Positions 11,439-22,100 of a stretch of DNA of 64,000 nucleotides are shown piece after piece (the stretch's first letter is position 1; each line of letters begins with the position of its first letter). The notes beneath the pieces are model-generated. The model did no database searches. It had not been told where the DNA came from and saw nothing but the letters and a program-made list of their open reading frames with translations. The translations under genes and the position numbers were made by a program. Origin of the DNA: a bacterium (GTDB taxonomy: Bacteria > UBP6 > JAFGXH01); NCBI GenBank assembly GCA_027064085.1, contig JAMOQH010000188.1, positions 7,349 to 71,348 on the forward strand. Reading direction: 5' to 3'.

Positions 11439-12548
11439 TTACTCTCCTTTACCTTTATTTTCTTCATCAAGTTTTTTTTGCTCTTCTCTTTGTATTAATT
11501 CATCTAACTGTGAAACTTTTTTTCTTACATCAACAGATTCTTGCCCTTTAGGATTATTTTTTAAAAATTTAGTTAAAACATCTCTTGCATCAACATATTC
11601 TCCAACAATTAAGTGAGACATTCCTAAATAATATAATATTTCTCTTTTAGTAGCTGCTTGTATTGTTTGAGAGGCTTTTGATGAAGGGTTTGTCAATGCA
11701 TCGTTTAAATATTTTTTAGCTTTTACAATAATAGCATTTCTTTGAGCTTCATTATAATCAAGTTTTTTTTGTAAATCTTTTAGAGTTTGTTCTTTAGCTT
11801 TTTTTAATCTTTTTTTAGCTCGTCCTCTTTTTTCTTTAATTTCCTCATTAATTGATTCTATTTTATTTCTTGTTTTAAGCATTTCCACATGGTAGCGATT
11901 AGCTATTCTAAAAAGAGTTGCTCCGAGTTTTGCTATTACAAATGAGTTTTTAGTAAGTTTAGCCGCATCTGTTAATATTTGTTCAGCTTCTTTTAATTTA
12001 TCAACAGCTAGTAATGAATCTCCAAGTAGACCATAAGTGTTACTTAGTAGTTTCTCATTGCTTAATGGAACCATTTTTGCTGCTTTTTTAAGCCATTTAA
12101 TTGCATTTTCATAGTTTTGTTTCTTGTGATATGAATCACCGAGGTAGTAGTATATTTCTGGGTTTTTAGGTGAAATGGATAGAGGTTCTAGTACCTTTAT
12201 TGCTGCTTCGTACTGTTTTTCTCTAATAAAAACATAGGCTAAGTCTATACTAGCCTCTTCGTTTTTAGGTTTTATCTTTACTGCCTTTGATAGATAAATA
12301 ATAGCATCTTTAAAGTGTTCTGTTTTTTTATATAAGCCTCCAAAAGCATAGTTAGCCTTAAAATGATTGGGGTCTTTCTTTAATGCTGCTTTAAATCTTA
12401 TGCCAGCTTCTGTGTATTGTCCCGAGTTCATAAACCTGATACCTTCTTCAACATAAGTATCTGGATTAGTACTAATCATGGATGATAATTTGTCGCAACC
12501 AAATGTTACGAATAACGATAAAAATATTATAAACAGAATCTGCTTCAT
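11439..12548 (-). CDS. TPR-repeat lipoprotein
   Basis: I place the start at the ATG at 12548 (MKQILFIIFLSLFVTFGCDK), because GGGGG lies just upstream and the protein then begins with a lipoprotein signal peptide ending at a lipobox FGC. An in-frame upstream ATG would add 29 residues with no role. The mature protein has about five TPR units in its first half (YVEEGIRFMNSGQYTEAGIRFKAAL style), then a Lys/Glu-rich coiled-coil stretch around residues 230-280, another TPR-like pair and a charged tail. It is probably anchored to a membrane facing the periplasm and may act as a protein-assembly scaffold, but no partner is identifiable. It is the first gene of the pair with the giant TPR protein (two-base gap). 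Confidence 0.85.
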   Translation of the reverse strand: MKQILFIIFLSLFVTFGCDKLSSMISTNPDTYVEEGIRFMNSGQYTEAGIRFKAALKKDPNHFKANYAFGGLYKKTEHFKDAIIYLSKAVKIKPKNEEASIDLAYVFIREKQYEAAIKVLEPLSISPKNPEIYYYLGDSYHKKQNYENAIKWLKKAAKMVPLSNEKLLSNTYGLLGDSLLAVDKLKEAEQILTDAAKLTKNSFVIAKLGATLFRIANRYHVEMLKTRNKIESINEEIKEKRGRAKKRLKKAKEQTLKDLQKKLDYNEAQRNAIIVKAKKYLNDALTNPSSKASQTIQAATKREILYYLGMSHLIVGEYVDARDVLTKFLKNNPKGQESVDVRKKVSQLDELIQREEQKKLDEENKGKGE

Positions 12549-12679
12549 TAAGCCCCCTAAATTTAACTCAATAATGATAATATATCTAGGTTTAAAAAAC
12601 AAATATTTTTGAATTTTATGTAACAAATTACACAATTTTTTTTACTTCAACTAAAACTTTGTTTTATTTTCCGTATTTC

Positions 12680-12703
12680 GGCTTATCTTTTAAAAGATAA
12701 GCC
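12680..12703. repeat. Perfect 24-base palindrome between lipoprotein genes
   Basis: A perfect dyad with arms GGCTTATCTTTT / AAAAGATAAGCC lies 65 bases beyond the stop of the EGF protein gene and 131 bases upstream of the TPR lipoprotein start. It could fold as a hairpin, but neither side is followed by a clean T-run, so it is either a weak terminator or a protein-binding site for control of the TPR operon. The sequence alone does not decide. Confidence 0.5.
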
Positions 12704-12768
12704 TTGAAAAAAGTAACTTTTTATAAATAAAAATTTCTTTTTTTTTGATTACATAGATAAGAATAATA

Positions 12769-15700
12769 TTAATATGTAAATCTGCTTATAAAAACATCTC
12801 TTAATCCAAGAGATGTTTTATTATTTACATTAGTGGTGGGGTCAAAATCAGCAGTACCTTCAAATTCTCCTAAAATGTAAATCTCTCCATTATTACCAAC
12901 TGAAATACATTTTCCCTGATCATTTAAGTCTCCACCAAAAACTTCTACATTTTCTACACTTAAATCTGTGTCTAATATAGTAAAAAATACATCATTTTTA
13001 TTGCTATCACTACTAGAATTAGTAATTGTAGTTCCTTGGATATTTAGGCTGCCACTTATGTCTCCAATTAGATAAAGCCTGTTGTTGTAAACAAAACTAT
13101 CCTTAATCATAGACGATGAATTTGTTGCAAGAAAGACTTCTTTATCTAAAATCATACCATCATCATCAAGTCTAGCAATATAAATGCCTAATTGTTCTCC
13201 AGCATTTACTATATCTTGATTAGAGCTTGTATCAAAGTCGATATTACCTTGTAAAGTACCAATAATATAAGCATTATTATTTATGGTTTCTAGTCTTATT
13301 CCTTTTGAAACATCTACTGCTTCTTGAGGTTCTAGCACTTTTACCCAAATGAATTGATTGTTTTTGGAAAGTTTTAGTATAAAGGCTTCGGATTTATTAT
13401 TTGTAGAAATCATTCCTTGACTATCATCAGTTTCGTCAAAATCAATGTTATCGCCATATAGATAGCCTGTGACGAGGATATTATCATTTAAAACAACAAT
13501 ATCTAGAGCCCTATTATACATATCTGCTACGCCGAAAACTTTAGCCCAAATATAGGAGCCATCAATGATATTAAATTTAGAAATAAATCCATCTTGCCTT
13601 CCTTTTATGGTAAAATTTCCTATATCTGAAGATTTGTCAAAATCTACATTAATTGCAGTATGGGTATTTCCATATAAATATCCTGTTAAATAAATAGATG
13701 TATTATCTAGCTTAATTGATGTAACTGTTTCTGTTTCTTGACTTGCAATAGTTTGAATCCAGTTAAATTCACCATCTTTTGTAATTTTTAAAATAAAAAT
13801 ATCTCTACTACCGTCACTTCTTCTTAAAGACACTAAGCTTCCAGCATCAAAGTCAACTGAAGATGAAAAATATCCTGTAATATAGAGGTTGTCATAATTG
13901 TCTACAGCAATAGCACTTGCTCCATCTAAGCTAGATGCACCAATATGATAAGTCCAGGCATAAGAACTATCTGCATTTATTCTTGTTATGAAAATATCTT
14001 CTTCTCCTGAACTAATTTTTTCATCTGTATTGCTACTAGGGTCAAAATCAACAGCTCCTTTAAATGAACCAACTAAGTATAAATTCCCATTTGAATCTAT
14101 TGCTGAATCATTTACAATTTGTTCATTATCTCCCGATATTAAATCCGTATAGTTATACCCTTGTTCATAACCACATACAGCAAAACCGGAAGTATCACTG
14201 CATGAATTCAATATCTGTCCTGCGTCATTACAACTAATACTAGAACAATCAGGCAAACATGTTCCGTCTCTGTCATTATCCTGATAACTTGCATCACATT
14301 GGCAAACTAACTCTCCTGTACTGTCATTGCAGGCACTTGAGTTTGTTAAACAACTAGAATCACATGATTTTTTACAAGTAAGGTCATTATTGTTATCTTG
14401 ATAACCAGCATCACAGTTGCAACTTATGTTATTTAATCCCAACGCAACACATTCTCCATGTTTACCACAATCTATATCTTCACATGGAGTAACACATTTA
14501 TTAGAGTTTGGACTAACAAAATATCCATCATTACAAGAACAAACTATTTCACCACTTGCATCATTACAAGAGCCTTCTTTACCACAAGTACTTAATTCAG
14601 GAGCAAGAGGGTCTATGTGACATTTTTCTTTACAACTACCGTTATGATCATTATCCTGATATCCATACTCACAAATACAATTAATTACACCTGTGTCGTC
14701 AGTACATGTACCATTTCCACCACATGCTATACCATTAACTTCAGTTGATGCACAATTAGGTAAACAGACTTCATCATTATCCTTATCTTGATACCCCTCT
14801 TCACAAATACAATTTATTTTTCCTAATGTATCATCACAAGTAGCATGCTCACAACTTGTTTCAGAACAAGCTGGTTCACAAGTTTGATTATTATCATTAT
14901 CTTGATAGTTTGCATTGCATTCCCATTCACAATCTGCAGGTATTTCCCAGCCATTTGCTTCTGTCCAATGAATATCAAATTCAACATTTACTTGATGAGC
15001 ATTACTTGGGGGAGTTATTGGGTTGCAAGAAACTCTTTTTTCATTTATTTTACACAAATTATTTTCGAAATGATAATTATTATTACATAAACATTCAGTA
15101 TTATCATCATTGGGTTTGGAATGTTCTATTATAGAGCAATCAAGTACACAAATATTATTGTCCTCTATAAAACCAGTATCACATACACATTTTGCTTCAT
15201 TGTTTTCAACTATACAATGAGCATTGTTATTGCACTCATAATTCAAACACTTAAAATCATCATTCTGAACACACCTACCATTATCCTTATGATATCCGTT
15301 ATTACAATCACATGCATTATTGTCTTTGTTAACATGGGAATTGTCAATATCTGAACAATCAAACATACAGATGTTTTCAGCATTTAAGGTATAATTACTA
15401 TCACAAACACAGATAGCTTTATTATCTTCTACAGTACAGTGAGAGTTATTAATACATGTTTTGTCATTACAAGGGTTTGTTTCTCCATCTTTAATGCAGT
15501 TTAGTTCTTCATTGTGATAACCGGTATCACAAACACAGGTAGCTTTATCACTTTTCACTAAACATTTTCCTTTACTTGAACAAGTAATATCTTTACACAA
15601 TTCATCTGTTTTGCATTCGCAAGATAGCCAAGCGTTGTCTTTGCATAATTTTTTACCATCACTACCGTCATCACATGTGCAAGATTGATGTTCACCGTAA

Positions 15701-15801
15701 TTACAAATTATTTCATCTGTATTTTCGGATCTATCACATGAAATTAAAATAAAAGAAAAAAGTACCAATATAAATAACTTAGATATTGATTTATGATACA
15801 C
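12769..15801 (-). CDS. EGF-repeat / beta-propeller lipoprotein
   Basis: The start is a GTG at 15801 with a strong AGGAGGT upstream. The N-terminus is a lipoprotein signal peptide ending LISC (lipobox Cys about residue 22). Residues about 30-540 contain many EGF-like, cysteine-rich modules (repeated C.C..GY.....C patterns, with NGTCTDDTGV and DNDHNGSC variants). Residues about 540-1010 are a repeated propeller of the SBBP type, with recurring units such as VDFDPSS, ITRINADSSYAWT and DNYDNLYITGYF. Such proteins are common on the surface of Myxococcota and relatives and are thought to act in adhesion or binding. It appears to be transcribed alone: dapA upstream ends at a terminator at 15863-15885. 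Substrate unknown. Confidence 0.9.
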   Translation of the reverse strand: MYHKSISKLFILVLFSFILISCDRSENTDEIICNYGEHQSCTCDDGSDGKKLCKDNAWLSCECKTDELCKDITCSSKGKCLVKSDKATCVCDTGYHNEELNCIKDGETNPCNDKTCINNSHCTVEDNKAICVCDSNYTLNAENICMFDCSDIDNSHVNKDNNACDCNNGYHKDNGRCVQNDDFKCLNYECNNNAHCIVENNEAKCVCDTGFIEDNNICVLDCSIIEHSKPNDDNTECLCNNNYHFENNLCKINEKRVSCNPITPPSNAHQVNVEFDIHWTEANGWEIPADCEWECNANYQDNDNNQTCEPACSETSCEHATCDDTLGKINCICEEGYQDKDNDEVCLPNCASTEVNGIACGGNGTCTDDTGVINCICEYGYQDNDHNGSCKEKCHIDPLAPELSTCGKEGSCNDASGEIVCSCNDGYFVSPNSNKCVTPCEDIDCGKHGECVALGLNNISCNCDAGYQDNNNDLTCKKSCDSSCLTNSSACNDSTGELVCQCDASYQDNDRDGTCLPDCSSISCNDAGQILNSCSDTSGFAVCGYEQGYNYTDLISGDNEQIVNDSAIDSNGNLYLVGSFKGAVDFDPSSNTDEKISSGEEDIFITRINADSSYAWTYHIGASSLDGASAIAVDNYDNLYITGYFSSSVDFDAGSLVSLRRSDGSRDIFILKITKDGEFNWIQTIASQETETVTSIKLDNTSIYLTGYLYGNTHTAINVDFDKSSDIGNFTIKGRQDGFISKFNIIDGSYIWAKVFGVADMYNRALDIVVLNDNILVTGYLYGDNIDFDETDDSQGMISTNNKSEAFILKLSKNNQFIWVKVLEPQEAVDVSKGIRLETINNNAYIIGTLQGNIDFDTSSNQDIVNAGEQLGIYIARLDDDGMILDKEVFLATNSSSMIKDSFVYNNRLYLIGDISGSLNIQGTTITNSSSDSNKNDVFFTILDTDLSVENVEVFGGDLNDQGKCISVGNNGEIYILGEFEGTADFDPTTNVNNKTSLGLRDVFISRFTY

Positions 15802-15862
15802 GAAGACCTCCTACTAATAATATATTATATTCTAATATATATTTATAAAATTTACAAATAAT

Positions 15863-15885
15863 AAAAAAAAGAAACAGCTTTGCTG
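15863..15885 (-). terminator. Rho-independent terminator after dapA
   Basis: On the minus strand, CAGC-AAA-GCTG forms a short hairpin followed by TTTCTTTTTTTT. It sits 58 bases past the dapA stop and ends the five-gene operon that begins with the giant TPR gene at 24111. Confidence 0.6.
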
Positions 15886-15942
15886 ATTACTTTTTTGCTT
15901 GTAATAGATTTTTTATAAAAAGCTATGAAAAGCCATATAACC

Positions 15943-16812
15943 TTAGAATAAACCAACCCTTCTTAAAGTCATTCTTAGCATTCTTCTGTTTAATTCATTC
16001 ATTTTAGTTAATGGAAGTCTAAATTCTTCTGCAATTTTATTAAGTTCAACAAGAGCCGTTTTGACAGGAATTGGATTCGTTTCTAAAAACATTGCTTTTG
16101 TCAATTCTATCATAATCTTATTTAATTCTATTGCTTTTTCATTTTCGTTATTCTTAAAGGTTTCATACAAGTCTACAACTAATTTTGGGGCAACATTACT
16201 AACAACAGAGATACAGCCATTGCCTCCAATTGCTAAAAAGGATAAAAATGAACCATCATCACCTGATAAAAGGGATATATTAGGTAAAGCTGTTCTTATT
16301 TCAGCTCCAAATAGCATATTACCCGTTGCTTCTTTAATAGATACAACTCTTTCTAGTTTAGATAGTTTTATTATGGTTTCTAGTGATAAAGAAACTGCCG
16401 TTCTTCCTGGTACATTATATAGTATGATTGGAATATTACTATTGTCATGTATTTCCTTATAATGATAATATAGCCCATCTTGAGTAGGTTTGTTATAGTA
16501 GGGAGTAACTAATAGAACTCCATCAATACCTATATTCTCAAAATATTTAGTTTCTTCAATAACATGTTTTGTTGAATTGGAGCCTGTTCCTAATATTATT
16601 TTAAAGTTTTCATCTTTAAATTCTAAGGCTATTTCAATTAAAATCTTTTTTTCTTCAATTGATAAGTTTGGAGATTCTCCAGTTGTTCCTGAAATTGCAA
16701 TTCCTGAAATGCCACTATCTTTTTGTTCTTTTACAAGTTTTTTAAATGCAACTCTATCTATTTTGTTTTCTAAAAAAGGTGTAACTATTGCGGTAAAAAT
16801 TCCTTTAAACAT
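15943..16812 (-). CDS. dapA: 4-hydroxy-tetrahydrodipicolinate synthase
   Basis: DapA condenses pyruvate with aspartate semialdehyde at the first committed step of lysine and diaminopimelate synthesis, in the cytoplasm. The 289-residue length is normal for the family. The TIM-barrel motifs are intact: GTTGESPNLS with the Thr-Thr pair at 43-44, YYNKPTQDGLYYHY near 105-118, YNVPGRT with Tyr132 and Arg137, and the Schiff-base Lys160 in SIKEATGN. It is the last gene of the minus-strand operon, 12 bases after the MlaD gene. The neighbours (TPR, DUF192, MCE) do not belong to lysine synthesis, so the grouping may only reflect shared transcription. Confidence 0.95.
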   Translation of the reverse strand: MFKGIFTAIVTPFLENKIDRVAFKKLVKEQKDSGISGIAISGTTGESPNLSIEEKKILIEIALEFKDENFKIILGTGSNSTKHVIEETKYFENIGIDGVLLVTPYYNKPTQDGLYYHYKEIHDNSNIPIILYNVPGRTAVSLSLETIIKLSKLERVVSIKEATGNMLFGAEIRTALPNISLLSGDDGSFLSFLAIGGNGCISVVSNVAPKLVVDLYETFKNNENEKAIELNKIMIELTKAMFLETNPIPVKTALVELNKIAEEFRLPLTKMNELNRRMLRMTLRRVGLF

Positions 16813-16824
16813 TAAAAACTCCTA

Positions 16825-18345
16825 TTATTTTTTCATACTTCCAGCAGAAGAGGAAAGTGAACCAAATGTTAAAACAGATTTAAGGTCATCATCTGTAAAT
16901 GTTGCTCCAACACCTAAATAAAAATCTCGCCTATCATCTAAAAGATAAACTGAACCAAAGTTTATAAACCAAGAATCAAAAGGGTAATACCTAAATCCTA
17001 CTTTAAAATTTGGAGCGGTATCATTACTAAACTCATTAATTCTGGCATTTAAAATAATACTATTTTTCAATAATGAAAAATCAATACTTGCTCCTCCCGT
17101 GCTATTAAATATACCATATTTAATAGTCATGAAGTATAGCCTATAAGCCATAAATGCGGTAAATGATATGGTATTCTCCTCATATATTCTTTCTTTAAAA
17201 CTTGGTTGGTTTTCTGAGGCTTCTCCCCAATAGTATATTTTATTACTAGTAAGTACTTTATATGGGGCAGCCGTCACACCTAAGTAGTAATACTTATTGG
17301 GACGAGGTTTAATTCTTAAACCAACTTCATGATTTCCAGCAGAACTATTAAATAGATATTCTGAATGAGCATCGATAATTAAATCAACACTAGATGCTTT
17401 ACTCATTAAATCACTTGCTTCATCTGTGATATATTCAATATTATTATTAATCTTTTCTGATTTAAGTAGTTTTCCAACACTTCCTTTTCCTTCTTCAACA
17501 CTTTTAACAATACGCTCTAGTGAAGCTGATACTTTTTCAAGATTTTTAATAGTACTATTTATATCTTTTGCTGGAGTATTATTCAAAATATTATTGGCAG
17601 ACCCTAGTAATGTTTTCATTTGCTCTCTGTTTTCTCCAATAATATCTTTTACAAGCTCTATTGATTTAGATGTATCGGATAGCATTTTATCAATTTTTCT
17701 ATCATATTTTGATGGTATCATTTTAACAACATTAGTAAATTCCTTTACATTATTCATTATTTGGTCAATATTATTATTATTTTTAGCAAGTAATTTATCG
17801 ATTTTAATAGTAATTGCTTCTAATTTTGCAACAGTATTTTTTATTGAATTTGATGTAGCCTGATTTGAAATCATTTCTTTTAGTGAAGTTGTCATTTCTT
17901 TTATATCAGATGCAATTCCATCAAATTTATTCATCATTCCGCCCATTGATGATGTTTCTCTAACAAATTTAATTTCATCACCGTTTACTAAATCAGGTGG
18001 ACGAATACCTGTTGTAAATTCTATGTAACTATCTCCAAGAATTGATGAATTCTTTTTTAAAGCAACTGCATCGGATTTAAGAATAGTTCCTTTTTTTAAA
18101 ATTACTTGAACTTTGGCTTTATTTCCAGCTAAAGAAATATTATTGATTTCTCCTACATTTATACCTGCAATAGTTACTCTTGATTTAGATGTTAAGCCTG
18201 TTGCATCTCTTAAAAAAAAATATACTAAATAGTTTCCATCTTCTTTTTTTAGTTTACTTCTTACATTAACAGAAAAAAACATAAATGAAACTAGGGCTAC
18301 AATTAGTAATAAGCCTACTTTAAAAGGCGAAAATAGATTATTCAT
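16825..18345 (-). CDS. MCE/MlaD-family protein with beta-rich C-terminus
   Basis: One N-terminal transmembrane anchor (about residues 8-25) is followed by an MCE domain (about 35-130, with GLTSKSRVTIAGINVG and LGDSYIEFTTG). MCE domains are the periplasmic lipid-binding part of Mla-type phospholipid transporters. Residues 140-320 form a long helical region with coiled-coil character. Residues about 340-500 are beta-rich (VGLRIKPRPNKYYYLGV, VGFRYYPF) and look like the barrel-like tail seen in deltaproteobacterial MlaD proteins. No MlaE permease or MlaF ATPase gene is in the window. The ATG at 18345 overlaps the DUF192 gene by eight bases, which indicates translational coupling. Confidence 0.85.
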   Translation of the reverse strand: MNNLFSPFKVGLLLIVALVSFMFFSVNVRSKLKKEDGNYLVYFFLRDATGLTSKSRVTIAGINVGEINNISLAGNKAKVQVILKKGTILKSDAVALKKNSSILGDSYIEFTTGIRPPDLVNGDEIKFVRETSSMGGMMNKFDGIASDIKEMTTSLKEMISNQATSNSIKNTVAKLEAITIKIDKLLAKNNNNIDQIMNNVKEFTNVVKMIPSKYDRKIDKMLSDTSKSIELVKDIIGENREQMKTLLGSANNILNNTPAKDINSTIKNLEKVSASLERIVKSVEEGKGSVGKLLKSEKINNNIEYITDEASDLMSKASSVDLIIDAHSEYLFNSSAGNHEVGLRIKPRPNKYYYLGVTAAPYKVLTSNKIYYWGEASENQPSFKERIYEENTISFTAFMAYRLYFMTIKYGIFNSTGGASIDFSLLKNSIILNARINEFSNDTAPNFKVGFRYYPFDSWFINFGSVYLLDDRRDFYLGVGATFTDDDLKSVLTFGSLSSSAGSMKK

Positions 18346-18757
18346 TAGGACTCTCTATAAAGATAAGCTTATCTCCTATTTCTATATTTAAATTAATTAA
18401 TGTTTTAGATCTTAACTCTACAACAAGACTACAGCTTTTATATATTTTACTTATTCTTCGGCGTTTCATTGATACTATTTTATCAATAATAATGTTGTTT
18501 TTATCTAAAAAGAGAACATCTATTTCATATTTCATAAAAAACATATGAATAGAGTTCGTTTTTGTTAATATCAATCCTTCATCTTTCTCTAATGGGGAAG
18601 ATAACATTAAGCCCTTGAACCTTTTAAAGAAAGTGTCTGCAACATAACAATGGCATAAAACAATATCCTTTCCGTCTATTTTTACTAAGTTTTTTTTATA
18701 ATTTTTGATTATGACTAACTCCCATTCCAAAAATAGATACAGATATTTTTTTGCCAA
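18338..18757 (-). CDS. DUF192 family protein
   Basis: Residues from about 25 onwards match DUF192 (PF02643): the segment FFKRFKGLMLSSPLEKDEGL, then MFFMKYEIDVLFLD and the closing IGDKL. The family's function is unsettled. Most members carry a signal peptide; none is evident here. The start is uncertain. Positions 18757 and 18730 are both TTG, neither has a clear ribosome-binding site, and both lie inside the end of the upstream gene, so the coordinates are the longest reading. It overlaps both neighbours, consistent with a coupled operon. Confidence 0.7.
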   Translation of the reverse strand: MAKKYLYLFLEWELVIIKNYKKNLVKIDGKDIVLCHCYVADTFFKRFKGLMLSSPLEKDEGLILTKTNSIHMFFMKYEIDVLFLDKNNIIIDKIVSMKRRRISKIYKSCSLVVELRSKTLINLNIEIGDKLIFIESPNE

Positions 18758-19112
18758 ATATTTTATTTACTTCTTCTAATCTTTTTATTACCTTATCTTC
18801 ATTTTTGATAATTATTCTTGAAGAGTTATTTGGCCTAATTCCTATTTTAAGAAATTCTGCAGAAAATGCATTATAGTTATTGTTTCCTTCAATTTCATAT
18901 ATATGTAAATAATAAATATTATTAACAATTATATCTAGATTTTTAATTGTATCTTCACTAATATTACTTATTACAATATAATTTTGAAGATTATCTGACA
19001 TTCCCTTTGATAGCTTTATTCCTAGCCCAATATCGGGTTTATATGAATATAAATTATATCCTGAAGTTGCTATCAACAAAATATAAACTAAAATTAAAAT
19101 TACTTTACTCAT
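18696..19112 (-). CDS. Small membrane-anchored protein of unknown function
   Basis: I choose the ATG at 19112 with GAGG just upstream; a GTG two codons earlier is part of the ribosome-binding site. The 138-residue product starts with a hydrophobic segment (MSKVILILVYILLIATSGYN), either a signal anchor or an uncleaved signal peptide. The rest is probably extracytoplasmic and beta-rich, with a Y/N/I composition and no recognised motif. It is 34 bases after the giant TPR gene and overlaps the DUF192 gene. I do not recognise the family. Confidence 0.7.
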   Translation of the reverse strand: MSKVILILVYILLIATSGYNLYSYKPDIGLGIKLSKGMSDNLQNYIVISNISEDTIKNLDIIVNNIYYLHIYEIEGNNNYNAFSAEFLKIGIRPNNSSRIIIKNEDKVIKRLEEVNKIFGKKISVSIFGMGVSHNQKL

Positions 19113-19146
19113 TAACACCTCTTAATTACATAATATATATTATATT

Positions 19147-22100
19147 TTATTTTTTATCAATTTTTTTATTAATTAGTTTAACTTTAAGTGAATTTAATAA
19201 TGCAAAATAATTATCTTCTAATAAATACTTAAATATCTCTTCCAATTCTGGAATCCGAGATAACTGCTCAATTATCTCATCAGAATCCATTATTAGATTA
19301 TTAAGATTGTTAAATTTTAGGATTGCTCTAAGTAATATGTTGACATCTTCTACAATAACTGCTCCTAAATTTAATGATGTTTTATATGAGGCGCCTATAA
19401 ATTGCTTAAAATCAAAATCATTCCAATTAATAAAAGAGATAGTGTTTTTAAGGGAGTATAATTTTTTTCTAATAGTTCTTGATGTTCCTTTTGAAAATAA
19501 TTTATGGTAATCATCTAAGCTATTATCATTAAATATTTTTTTCTCAGAAGTATAGTTAATAATCATTTTCATAAATTTTATTAAACTGTCTACTGAATGA
19601 TAGTTCAATAAGAAATTCATTGATTTTATTCTATCTAACTGAAGAACAATAAAATATGTTAATTGGGATTGATCCATATTTAACATAGAGTTGGGAAGAA
19701 TAAGTGCTAAATTATCTGGATAAATAAAATTAAATTCTTTGTTTTCTAATTTATTAATATATAAATCAATTCCTGTGATTTCTAATCTTTCCTTAATTTC
19801 TGTAAATGTTTTCCATATCTTATAGTTAGATTTTTGGGTAATTTTTTCAATATTTTTATAGTCTGAAATTGTTTTTTTGGTTAATTTGCTTAATCCATGA
19901 ATTGCTGTATATAGAATTTCTCTTAAAGCAAGGTTATCTTTATTAGACTTAATAAAGATAAAATTATTATCACGATAAAGGTTATCTTTTTTAGGGTATT
20001 CTAGCTTTAAGCTTTGATAAATATTATTAGCATTTTTATTTTCTAGTTTTATAGAATGTATAATTGATGCCATTATATATACTGGAATTTCCTTTTCTAA
20101 TGACTTGTATATATAAAATAAATCATTTACTAAAAAAATATTATTCATATCCTTTTTGATGATTTCCGGATAATAAGTTAATACTTCTTTTATATATTTA
20201 TCATCAGATGAAAAGATTTTTCTTAATTTATTAAGTGCAGCTAAGTTTCCATTTAAATTAATTGCAAGTTTGTATTGATTAATTGCAGTATCAACTTTAT
20301 TTAAATTTAAATTTAAATCACCAAGCCTTTTGTAAATAGACGATTTAATATTTTTATCATTAAATGTATCAATATTTTCTTCGAGTATAGAGATTGCACT
20401 TAAGTAATCAGAGCTATCAATAAAAAATTTAGAGTAATAATTTAATAATTCTATTGATTTGGTTACCTGAAGCCAATGTAAGATTTTTTCCTGCCATCTT
20501 TCTTGATCTATACTTTTTTTAGATAATTCTAGGTATTCCAACATATAGTTAATTTTATTGTCGCTATCATAACTAATTAATGAGAGCAATAATTCTAAAA
20601 CTTGTTGTTTGTTTTTATTTCTCTTATAGATAGGTAAAAGACTATCCATTTCTTCAAACGACAATCGTTTTCTTTCTAGAAGCATGTCAGAGATTGACAT
20701 AAGTTTATCAATCTGTTTCTCTATTAAATATGATTTAAATAGAAAATATAATACTTTTTGATAATTATCAACTCCGATATTTTTACTCGCAAGTTGTTCA
20801 CCTAATTTAATGATTTCTTTATAATTTTGCTCTCTAAAATAAAAATTAATTAATTTCATTTTTGCTTTAATATTATTAGGATTTAATTGAATTATCTTAT
20901 TTAGAACAACAATGGATTCTTTTATGTTATTAGGATTTACCAAGAGTATAATTTCAGATTTTTTTATCAACAAACTTTCTTTATAGCTTAAATCATTAAC
21001 GGTAGTAACCTTATTGTCTATTATTTTTAATATTTTTTCATATTTATGGTTTATTAAGTATAAATCATATAACTTATTAAAAGCTCTATCATCAGAAGGA
21101 GAGTCTTTGAGTATTTTTAATAATAAGTTTTCTGCATCATCATACTTATTAAATTTTTCAATTAAAATAACGCTATTCTTATATAACATCTCATTTTTGA
21201 CTTCAGGTAATAATTTATCATAATTTTCATTTTTTAACATTTTAATAATACCGTCAGTATTACCAGTTAGGTTATATAATCTGTTCTTACCTTGTAACGC
21301 TAAGAAGTGATTTTGTTCAAGATCAATAACCTTTTGATAGTATAAAAGAGCTTTTTCATAATCTTTTTTATAATATTCATAAACTAATGCAAGATGATAA
21401 TTTAAATCTATTTCCTCTCTTTTATTTTTAATGTTCCCTAATCTAATTGAAATTAAAGTTATTAAATCATTCCAAAGTGCATTTTTATACAATATATTGA
21501 AAAGCTTGTAGAAAACATGCGAACGAGTATTGTTATTAAATAGTAGAATATATTCTTTTATTGGAAAATAGTTTATTTCATCATTATTCTCTGTAAATGA
21601 AATAATATATTGTAAAAATGCATATAACTCTTCGCCTTTTAATAATTCTATGTAATCATCTTTAATCAATATAACATTTTCAAATTTATTGTTATCAAAA
21701 TACAATCTAATTAAAAAATCGTAATACTTTTTCTCTTTTTTTATGGACAATGCTTTTTTTAAATATTTTTCGGAATAAGCAAAATTATTTAAATATAGGT
21801 AATATAGCTGAGCAATATAAAAATTATTTTCAGAGTTTTTTCGCTCACCATAATCCATTATAAGTGTTATAAGTTTTTTAATCTCTTTGGATTTTAAATA
21901 AAGGCTTTTTAATTCTTCAAAAGCGATTTTATTATCAGGATTATATTTTAGAGCTTCTTGGTATTTTTCAATAGCATCTTTAGGTGAATTCTCAGTATAA
22001 TATTCTGCAATTTTACAACTATAGTCTGATTTTAAATTATTAGATGTTGAATTGTCTATTTTCTCCCTTAACAAATCTATTAATTTATTATTTAATTTTA

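Noticed and set aside
14417-15354. Plus-strand ORFs over the EGF-repeat gene
   Set aside because: Opposite-strand frames of the repeated Cys-rich coding sequence, with hydrophobic composition caused by the complement of Asn/Asp/Cys codons.
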